Shown here: piece after piece, positions 57,590-64,000 of the stretch
Numbering within the stretch: position 1 is the first letter of the stretch
Layout of the letters: each line of letters begins with the position of its first letter
Assembly: GCF_000622385.1 (NCBI RefSeq)
Contig: NZ_JASD01000008.1
Coordinates: 2,046,001-2,110,000, forward strand
DNA length: 64,000 bases
Reading direction: 5' to 3'
Source: Sulfitobacter noctilucicola
GTDB taxonomy: Bacteria > Pseudomonadota > Alphaproteobacteria > Rhodobacterales > Rhodobacteraceae
Position numbers and translations under genes: made by a program
The notes under the pieces: model-generated
What the model was told of the DNA's origin: nothing
Database searches by the model: none
Seen by the model: only the letters and a program-made list of their open reading frames with translations

Positions 57590-60160
57590 ATGTCGTCTGA
57601 GCCCCGGTCCCCGGATCATGTCAATCCGCTGCGAAGCTTGCTTGCCAAATGTACAATGATGGTGGCCGTCTGCGTGCTTTTGGTCGTGGCAGTTATTCTT
57701 TTCGTTGAGTTTCAGCAGAATCTGAAAAAAGCCGAAGATGTCATTGAAATGCGCGGATCTGAAGTGACGCAGCTTCTGGCCGGGCAGATGGGTGGGTCGA
57801 TCAAGTTCTCCAATAAAGAGGCAATCGAACTGATCATCTCGGACGCGATGAAGGTCGGTGGCGAGGAACTGGTCACAGCAACCGTTTTCGATGCGCAAGG
57901 AAGTGTGATTTACTCTACCCAGCCTGATGTCTCAGGTGAGGTTCAATCGCTGGCAAAGCGGAGCATTCAGGAAGTCGGTGGTTTTACGGGAAGTGACGGG
58001 CTTTCCTTTGCGGTGGCAAGCCGCTTTGGTGCGAACAATGAGGTAGTCGGTGCGGTATCGACCGTTTGGACACTTGAGCCGAGTGTCGCGAGTATTCTGC
58101 AAAACCAGGGGGCTGCGATGCTACTAGGCTTTGCTGTATTTGCAGTTGCGATTATCGGTGCGGGAATTTCGCTTCGCGCCCAGATGTCACAGCCGCTGAT
58201 CAAACTGCAGACCGCAATGCAAAATGTCGCCCATGAAGACTACGAGACCGACGTGCCTTTTACCAAACGGCGCGATGAAATTGGTCAAATGGCACGCATT
58301 CTGGATGCATTCCGGCTTGCGCTTTCAGAGGCCAATGCATCGCGTGCTGCTGCCCTCTTTGCAGGGGCCGGATTCGAAGGGTCTTCGGCTGCGATGATGG
58401 TCGTCGATAAGGATGCGCGGGTCGTGTTTGCAAACCCCGCCTGCGAGGAAATTATTCGCGCTCTATCCCCAGAAATCAGAACATTCTGGCCCTCCGCAGA
58501 TGAAGAGACATTGGTTGGCGCTGATCTAAGCTCGGCTGAAAAACTGCAACCGCTGTTGAAAGCTGCGATTGATAATCCTTCCAAGAATCTCTCGGATGGC
58601 ATGACCAAAGTTCGCATCGGCGAAAAAGTTGTTGCGATCAATGTCGACGCTGCTCTTGATCGTGATGGGCAGCTTCTGGGTTGTGTTATCGAATGGACCG
58701 ATCGCACCGAAGCTGAAAAACATGCCGCTTTGATACAGGCGATTGATGTCGGGCAGGCGATTGTTGAGTTCTCTTTAGAGGGGAAAATCATCGCGGCAAA
58801 TCAGAACTTCCTCGGCATGATCGGTGGCACTTTTGAAGACACTATCAAGTGTTCGATTACCAGCATGTTCGCACATAACCTTGACGGGGATACTGACGGA
58901 AGAGCCTTCGCGCGAGCGGCCTTTGCTGGTGAGGTGCCTGCGGGCCAATTCAAAGCGTTCAGTGTTCACGCGGACAAAACCTTTATCCTTGATGGTAACT
59001 TCGGGGTGGTCCACGACACAAACGGTGAACCTGAATCCGCGATCTTTATAGGCAACGATGTGACGAAGCGCTCCGAGATGGCAGAGCTTGCCGAGGCGGA
59101 GCGAACCAGTGTCCAAAGGGAACAAAACAAAGTTGTCGAGATCCTGACCGTCGCGTTGAAAAAGCTGTCAGACGGCGATCTGGAATCCGACATCAGACAT
59201 GATGTGCCTGAATCTTATGTCAAGCTGCGCGACGACTTTAACGGAACAGTCGCATCCTTGCGCGAAACGATTTCGAAGGTCATTCACAATTCAGATTCCA
59301 TCCGAAATGAAACATCCGAAATTACATCTGCCGCTGATGATCTATCCCGCCGGACAGAGAAGCAGGCGGCCACGCTGGAAGAAACCGCTGCCGCATTGGA
59401 CGAGTTGACGGTATCCGTACGATCCGCTGCCGAAGGCGCTGACGAAGCCAGCCGAACATCAGCGGACGCGCAAAGTAACGCGGAGCAGGGTGGTGAGGTG
59501 GCCCGCAAAGCAGTTGTCGCGATGGACGGGATCAAGACATCGTCACAGGAGATCTCGAAAATCACCAGCGTGATTGACGACATTGCCTTCCAAACCAACC
59601 TGCTGGCACTCAACGCGGGCGTCGAGGCGGCCCGCGCCGGAGAGGCTGGGCGCGGGTTTGCTGTAGTGGCAACCGAAGTGCGTGGTTTGGCCCAGCGTTC
59701 GTCAGACGCTGCACGGGAAATCAATGCGCTTATTACATCGAGTGGCGAACAAGTGCAGCAGGGCGTTGATCTGGTCGGCAAAACCGGCACCGCGTTGGCG
59801 TCAATCGTAACGTCCATATCTGAAATCTCCAAACGCGTGGCCAATATCGCTTCGTCCTCACGTGAGCAGGCGGTAGGTCTAGCGGAGATCAATACGGCGA
59901 TGAATGAACTGGATCATGTAACCCAACAGAACGCAGCGATGTTTGAGGAAACGACTGCAGCCAGCCATGCACTTACGTCAGAGGCGGACGCGCTGGTGTC
60001 TGCAGTCGCAGGCTTCAAGATCGGGGAGGGTAAACGCCAAGTGCATAAACCGGTAAAGCCAGCGGCCGTTCCGGCATCGGCTCCGCGGACAAGCCACGTT
60101 GTGCAGGGCAATACAGCGCTCGCACCGGTCCACGACGCGGATGGCTGGGAGGAATTCTAA
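57590..60160 (+). CDS. Methyl-accepting chemotaxis protein with two PAS domains and CheR-tether tail
   Basis: An 856-residue chemoreceptor. TM1 at 22-40, a ~130-residue periplasmic sensor, TM2 at 174-195, HAMP at about 196-250, PAS-like domains at 258-372 and 380-493, a second HAMP-like linker (505-560), and a signalling helical hairpin at 575-808. The hairpin tip is [20 protein letters not shown], and methylation-type Glu/Gln pairs flank it ([16 protein letters not shown]). The last residues, DGWEEF, match the xWxxF tether that recruits CheR/CheB. No che gene is adjacent, so it would signal through an array encoded elsewhere. The ligand is unknown. Confidence 0.93.
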   Translation: MSSEPRSPDHVNPLRSLLAKCTMMVAVCVLLVVAVILFVEFQQNLKKAEDVIEMRGSEVTQLLAGQMGGSIKFSNKEAIELIISDAMKVGGEELVTATVFDAQGSVIYSTQPDVSGEVQSLAKRSIQEVGGFTGSDGLSFAVASRFGANNEVVGAVSTVWTLEPSVASILQNQGAAMLLGFAVFAVAIIGAGISLRAQMSQPLIKLQTAMQNVAHEDYETDVPFTKRRDEIGQMARILDAFRLALSEANASRAAALFAGAGFEGSSAAMMVVDKDARVVFANPACEEIIRALSPEIRTFWPSADEETLVGADLSSAEKLQPLLKAAIDNPSKNLSDGMTKVRIGEKVVAINVDAALDRDGQLLGCVIEWTDRTEAEKHAALIQAIDVGQAIVEFSLEGKIIAANQNFLGMIGGTFEDTIKCSITSMFAHNLDGDTDGRAFARAAFAGEVPAGQFKAFSVHADKTFILDGNFGVVHDTNGEPESAIFIGNDVTKRSEMAELAEAERTSVQREQNKVVEILTVALKKLSDGDLESDIRHDVPESYVKLRDDFNGTVASLRETISKVIHNSDSIRNETSEITSAADDLSRRTEKQAATLEETAAALDELTVSVRSAAEGADEASRTSADAQSNAEQGGEVARKAVVAMDGIKTSSQEISKITSVIDDIAFQTNLLALNAGVEAARAGEAGRGFAVVATEVRGLAQRSSDAAREINALITSSGEQVQQGVDLVGKTGTALASIVTSISEISKRVANIASSSREQAVGLAEINTAMNELDHVTQQNAAMFEETTAASHALTSEADALVSAVAGFKIGEGKRQVHKPVKPAAVPASAPRTSHVVQGNTALAPVHDADGWEEF

Positions 60161-60173
60161 GATGGGATAGTCC

Positions 60174-60189
60174 GGTTGCCTAGGCAACC
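60174..60189. terminator. Short hairpin after the MCP gene
   Basis: GGTTGCC and GGCAACC, separated by TA, form a tight stem 13 bases after the MCP stop. No U-run follows. Confidence 0.4.
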
Positions 60190-60217
60190 AGCACCAAACC
60201 CACCTTGGTCTCGCTAG

Positions 60218-60250
60218 GATTGACGCAGGTCAACCCGACTTGCGTCAATC
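60218..60250 (-). terminator. Long hairpin overlapping the metG stop
   Basis: GATTGACGCA and TGCGTCAATC pair perfectly over ten bases, extended by GGT/ACT, around a CAACCCG loop. The arm on the gene side covers the metG stop codon. It probably protects or terminates the metG mRNA; there is no U-run. Confidence 0.55.
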
Positions 60251-61957
60251 GCGTGTACCAGCGAAACGAACCGACCAATCTGCCACGTCATCGTCCGTAA
60301 TCTTGGCAAAAAGAACTTCTGGCACCTCAAAGACATGTCCAGGTGCCAAAGAGGTCAGGACTGCGGCAACATCATCAGGCCAGCCAGCGGCTTCCACGTG
60401 CATCGCCTCCAACATGCTCGCTGACGCGGCTGGAATGAAGGGCGCAGACAAGGTCGCGTAGAGCGGAATGAGGTTCAAAGCCAGCCGCACCTGTGCAGCA
60501 GCCTTTTCCGGATCGGTTTTGAACGTCGTCCAAGGCGCTTCGGCTTGCAAGTACTCGTTCCCGGCAGCCCAAATCGCTCTGAGCTCCTGCGCCGACTTCC
60601 GCACGTCTATCGCATCCATATGCGCCTGATACCGCTGGACACGTGTGGTGATATCAGCAATCAGGGCTTCTTCTGCCGGACCGAAAGTCCCACCTTCAGG
60701 CACTGCTTCCCCGAACTTGGAACGACAAAACTTGGTGATGCGGCTGATGAAGTTTCCAAGCACATCTGCGAGGTCTTTGTTTGTGGAAGCCTGAAAATCC
60801 TCCCATGTGAACTCTGCATCCGACGTTTCCGGCGCATGGCTGAGCAACCACCAGCGCCAGTAATCGCTAGGCAGAATTTCGAGCGCTTGATCCATGAATA
60901 CGCCACGTCCGCGCGACGTGGAAAACTGGCCTCCGTCATAGGTCAGGAAGTTGAACGACTTGATGTAATCAACCAGTTTCCAGGGCTCGTTCGAGCCCAT
61001 GATGGTGGCTGGAAAGCTGAGCGTGTGGAAGGGCACGTTGTCCTTCCCCATAAACTGCGTGTAGCGCACGTCATCTGCGCCCTTGTCGGTGCGCCACCAG
61101 CGTTCCCAGTCTGTGCCTTTGCCTGCGTCTACCCATTCCTGTGCACAAGCAATGTATTCGATCGGAGCGTCGAACCAGACATAGAATACTTTGCCCTCCA
61201 TCCCGGGCCAGTCTGCATCACCGCGTTTGACCGGGACACCCCATTCCAGATCGCGGGTGATGCCACGGTCGCGCAGGCCATCACCGTCGTGAAGCCATTT
61301 CTTTGCGATAGAAGTGGTCAGCACCGGCCAATCAGTCTTTGAGCTTATCCATTCGTCAAGGCGGTCCTTCATCTGGCTTTGTCTTAGGAAGAGGTGTTTC
61401 GTGTCGCGCATCTCAAGGTCGGTAGAGCCGGAGATGGTGCTGCGCGGATTGATCAGATCGACCGGGTCCAGCTGTTTTGTGCAGTTGTCACACTGGTCGC
61501 CGCGCGCGCTTTCGAACCCGCAATTGGGGCAGGTGCCTTCGATATAGCGGTCAGGCAGGAATCGACCATCAGCGTTGGAATAGACCTGTTTCTCGGTGAC
61601 TTCTTCGATCAGGCCTTCGGCAGCCAGCACACCTGCAAAATGCTGCGTCAGCGCGCGGTTCTGTGGCGAAGAGGACCGCCCGAAATGATCGAAAGACAGC
61701 CCGAATCCGGCGGCAATCGTGGCCTGCACATCATGCATCTCGGCGCAATAATCGGCGACTGGCTTGCCTGCCTTGGCGGCTGCCAGCTCTGCCGGTGTGC
61801 CATGTTCGTCGGTTGCACACAGGAACATCACCTCGTGGCCGCGCCCACGCAGGTAACGGGCATAAAGGTCTGCGGGCAGCTGACTGCCAACAAGATTGCC
61901 TAGGTGTTTGATGCCATTGATATAGGGAATGGCGGACGTGATCAGATGGCGGGCCAT
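60245..61957 (-). CDS. metG: Methionyl-tRNA synthetase
   Basis: A 570-residue class I synthetase. The HIGH-type site is KHLG (17-20, in [11 protein letters not shown]), the four-cysteine zinc knuckle is [17 protein letters not shown], and the KMSKS-type loop reads FSTSRG (preceded by GGQ) instead of KFSKS, a variant I associate with this alphaproteobacterial branch. There is no C-terminal EMAP/dimerisation domain. The frame is open to 62233, but ATG 61957 has AAGGA seven bases upstream and the family N-terminus. The upstream extension would overlap the serine hydrolase gene. Confidence 0.96.
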   Translation of the reverse strand: MARHLITSAIPYINGIKHLGNLVGSQLPADLYARYLRGRGHEVMFLCATDEHGTPAELAAAKAGKPVADYCAEMHDVQATIAAGFGLSFDHFGRSSSPQNRALTQHFAGVLAAEGLIEEVTEKQVYSNADGRFLPDRYIEGTCPNCGFESARGDQCDNCTKQLDPVDLINPRSTISGSTDLEMRDTKHLFLRQSQMKDRLDEWISSKTDWPVLTTSIAKKWLHDGDGLRDRGITRDLEWGVPVKRGDADWPGMEGKVFYVWFDAPIEYIACAQEWVDAGKGTDWERWWRTDKGADDVRYTQFMGKDNVPFHTLSFPATIMGSNEPWKLVDYIKSFNFLTYDGGQFSTSRGRGVFMDQALEILPSDYWRWWLLSHAPETSDAEFTWEDFQASTNKDLADVLGNFISRITKFCRSKFGEAVPEGGTFGPAEEALIADITTRVQRYQAHMDAIDVRKSAQELRAIWAAGNEYLQAEAPWTTFKTDPEKAAAQVRLALNLIPLYATLSAPFIPAASASMLEAMHVEAAGWPDDVAAVLTSLAPGHVFEVPEVLFAKITDDDVADWSVRFAGTRD

Positions 61958-62009
61958 AGTGCTTTCCTTTGCGCGGGTTTGCCTCACATAGACCGCTTGG
62001 TGCGCAGGA

Positions 62010-63173
62010 TCAATTCGTCGCAGGCACCCTTTGCAGATAGGGGGCAATTGCTTTGCGCAAATCGCTGTAGGCTTTCTTGTCCAGATCACCCTGCCAATTC
62101 GCAACAAATGTCGCGCCGGTGTCGCTGGTGAGAAAGATCGCGCCATGCTGGCGGCTGGCTTTCTTGCTTTGCCAAAGCCCGGTGTGGTGGATGAGGTGGC
62201 CGCCGGTCCGCTGCGGGATTTGAAAAACGCCAAGTCCGGACTTGCGCCGCTCGTAATAGGCGAAATCCTCTGGGGTGGCGACCCAATCGCGTTCTGGGGC
62301 GTACCAATGCATCACAAAACGGGCGTAATCTTCGGAGGAAACCGACCATCCGCCAAACCCGGCGGTGGCCCACATGCGCCCGCCAACAATGGCACCATGC
62401 GCTCCTGCCGGAGTCATCACGCGGGGCTTGCAGGTGTCCTCATACGTCTGGCCGGACAGGGCGACGATGACCTGACCGAGGATGGCGTAATTGACATTGG
62501 AATAAGAAAATCTTGCCTTTTTAGGCAGATGCGCGGGGTTCGTCAGCGCCTCGCGGGCGATATTTTGCTGGGTATAAAGGTTTCGTCCCTCGCCTGCGGT
62601 GTCCATGCCCTTCAGGTTTTTGGTAAACCCTGTGGTGTGATTGGCCAAAGCCGCCAGCGTGATGGGCTGAACGCCCGCCTGAGGCGGCATGTTCAACCGG
62701 GCGAGCACAGGGGCAAGATCGCCAAGGGTGCTGGTCCAGCCATACTCTGTCTCTGCCAGCATCTCATTCAGGCACATCGCCGTGATTGCTTTGGACAAGC
62801 TGGCGACAGGGTAGGGTACATCGGGGCTGCGGCGCAGATTTGCGCTGCGCAAGATATGTCCATGTCGGCCGAGGCTCATCGCTCCAGCAGTCACGCCGTT
62901 ATGTGCCATCCAGCTGCGCCAACCCTGTTCGGCCCCGGCAATGTCGAACTCGAAGGGCGTCTGAGGCACAGCGGCTACAATGGAGACGTTAACTTCTGTG
63001 CCACCTTTTGATTTGCCAACAGACCCCGGCACAAGATCGCTAATCGTTTGCGCGGTTTTATCGGCATCGCTTTGCCCACTTGGTGCGATTTGCATTGTAA
63101 CCGGGCTGCCCTGATAGGCGTTTATGGCATAGCCTGCCAGCATCAGGCACAACATCAATATAAAACTGCGCAT
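62010..63173 (-). CDS. Serine hydrolase, class C beta-lactamase / penicillin-binding-protein fold
   Basis: A 387-residue exported protein with an N-terminal hydrophobic signal ([17 protein letters not shown]). The catalytic motifs are SLSK (125-128), YSN (224-226) and HHTG near residue 331 in place of the usual KTG, so it belongs to the broad esterase/peptidase branch rather than being a proven beta-lactamase. The periplasm is the likely site. GGAGG seven bases before ATG 63173. It ends 52 bases before metG on the same strand and could be co-transcribed. Confidence 0.85.
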   Translation of the reverse strand: MRSFILMLCLMLAGYAINAYQGSPVTMQIAPSGQSDADKTAQTISDLVPGSVGKSKGGTEVNVSIVAAVPQTPFEFDIAGAEQGWRSWMAHNGVTAGAMSLGRHGHILRSANLRRSPDVPYPVASLSKAITAMCLNEMLAETEYGWTSTLGDLAPVLARLNMPPQAGVQPITLAALANHTTGFTKNLKGMDTAGEGRNLYTQQNIAREALTNPAHLPKKARFSYSNVNYAILGQVIVALSGQTYEDTCKPRVMTPAGAHGAIVGGRMWATAGFGGWSVSSEDYARFVMHWYAPERDWVATPEDFAYYERRKSGLGVFQIPQRTGGHLIHHTGLWQSKKASRQHGAIFLTSDTGATFVANWQGDLDKKAYSDLRKAIAPYLQRVPATN

Positions 63174-63239
63174 CAGGCGACCTCCGCTTTCGCCTTTCGC
63201 CTAGTGGAAAAGCGTGCATTTCATGCGGCGGAATAGCGG

Positions 63240-64000
63240 CTATTTTTTGTGGGTGGTGTTCTTCTTGTTTCTGTCAACGCGCAGCAAGCGGCCAATGGTA
63301 AAGCTGGTGCGTGGCGCATAGACATACGGCGTGCGGACAGTGCGCGCGGGACGGGCCCGCATTCGGGTCAACCCAAAGACTACCAGCAGCGCATGGCCAA
63401 CCGAGATCAGCGTAAACAGCGCACCCGGCCCGTAGGTCTCAATCAGCACCGAAGCGATGTAGGGCGCAAAGATTGCGCCTGTTGCAAACCAGAACATCAG
63501 CGCGGCAGAAAGCTCCACGCGTTCGTCGCTGCTGGCAAAGTCATGGGCGTGGGCGGCGGCCACCGAATAAATCGGAAAGGTCGTCAGACCGAACAGTCCC
63601 GCAGAGAGCATAATGCTCGCGGTGCCAAGCCCGCTCGTGCCCATTGTAACGCCGCAGCTTATGATCGCTGCAACGGAAAGCCAGATCAGAACCCAACGGC
63701 GGTCATATTTGTCGGCCAGCCAACCTATCGGAATTTGCGCAATGGCCCCCCCTAAGACAAAAGCCGACAGGAACCAGGCGATTTGTCCGGCACTCAGTCC
63801 GACTTCTTGACCGTAGATTGGACCCACCATCCGGAAGGACGCGCTCGACAATGCTGCAACGACCACGCCCGCCGCCGCCAGTGGGGAACGCGCAAACGCC
63901 AGCTTTGGCCGCAGGCGGGGCGAAGATGGGGTCGGGGGTTGTTTGATCGTGGTCAGGGTAAGCGGCAATAGTGCCGCACAGCAACCAATCGCAAGCAGAT
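63240..64000 (-). CDS. MFS transporter, C-terminal half (cut by window edge)
   Basis: At least 252 codons of a major-facilitator protein that enters from the right edge; the frame stays open to base 64000 through LLAIGCCAALLPLTLTTI, so no start is visible. About six membrane segments remain, with the loop motif GWLADKYDRRWVL (the G-x-L-a-D-x-x-d-R-R motif between segments, here that of the second half) and a basic C-terminal tail (RVDRNKKNTTHKK). FGLTTFPIYSVAAAHAHD is typical of the DHA1/YcaD-like group, which suggests small-molecule efflux. Substrate unknown. Confidence 0.82.
   Translation of the reverse strand, partial: LLAIGCCAALLPLTLTTIKQPPTPSSPRLRPKLAFARSPLAAAGVVVAALSSASFRMVGPIYGQEVGLSAGQIAWFLSAFVLGGAIAQIPIGWLADKYDRRWVLIWLSVAAIISCGVTMGTSGLGTASIMLSAGLFGLTTFPIYSVAAAHAHDFASSDERVELSAALMFWFATGAIFAPYIASVLIETYGPGALFTLISVGHALLVVFGLTRMRARPARTVRTPYVYAPRTSFTIGRLLRVDRNKKNTTHKK

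Overview
The window is chromosomal DNA of a marine alphaproteobacterium, most likely a member of the Roseobacter group (Rhodobacteraceae; Sulfitobacter-like is a guess from memory). The signs are moderately high GC in most of the window, the urt/ure arrangement, a DMGDH-type flavoprotein, a PutA without a DNA-binding domain beside an Lrp-type regulator, and a MetRS with an FSTSRG loop. No phage, IS element, CRISPR array, rRNA or replication origin is visible. One tRNA gene (Leu, anticodon UAA) is present.

Layout. 1-9.8 kb: the start of a PLP aminotransferase (cut by the left edge), a 54-residue Tat-like miniprotein, a crotonase-fold enzyme, valS, an orphan CoxL-like molybdenum hydroxylase overlapping a DUF2235 hydrolase, and an arsR-acr3 arsenite pair. 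9.8-15.6 kb: hotdog thioesterase, metF and divergent metR with a perfect MetR box, NADP-dependent MDR reductase, suhB-like phosphatase, and a rhomboid protease coupled to a GFA-family protein. 15.6-20.3 kb: putA with its divergent Lrp-type regulator, a periplasmic TPR protein and tRNA-Leu. 20.35-26.5 kb: an accessory surface-glycan island holding a two-domain glycosyltransferase with repeated N-terminal modules, and two unrelated sulfotransferase-like genes in AT-rich DNA. 26.5-30.8 kb: an RND efflux permease and its adaptor.

31.3-42.2 kb is a nitrogen module: the urea importer urtABCDE (+) runs tail-to-tail into the nickel urease operon ureDABCEFG (-), so uptake and hydrolysis of urea sit together. 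42.5-44.9 kb carries a large FAD/GcvT-type methylated-amine dehydrogenase, which could feed C1 units and ammonium into the same economy. 44.9-49.3 kb holds a phosphonate-type ABC importer (phnD, phnC, phnE, phnE) whose last gene overlaps a class IIA HAD protein; no C-P lyase gene is in view. Then follow gph and an AttEFGH-like ABC exporter with a secreted lipocalin-like partner.

54.2-57.5 kb is an oxidative-stress pair, katG and divergent oxyR with both redox cysteines. The right end has an MCP chemoreceptor with a C-terminal WEEF tether, metG, a beta-lactamase-like serine hydrolase, and the C-terminal half of an MFS transporter cut by the right edge.

The least explained part is the 20.35-26.5 kb island: repeat-bearing glycosyltransferase, two sulfotransferases, a 22-bp perfect palindrome and a hairpin-rich leader beside a tRNA. 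It reads as a locus for making a sulfated surface glycan. This is inference from domain content.
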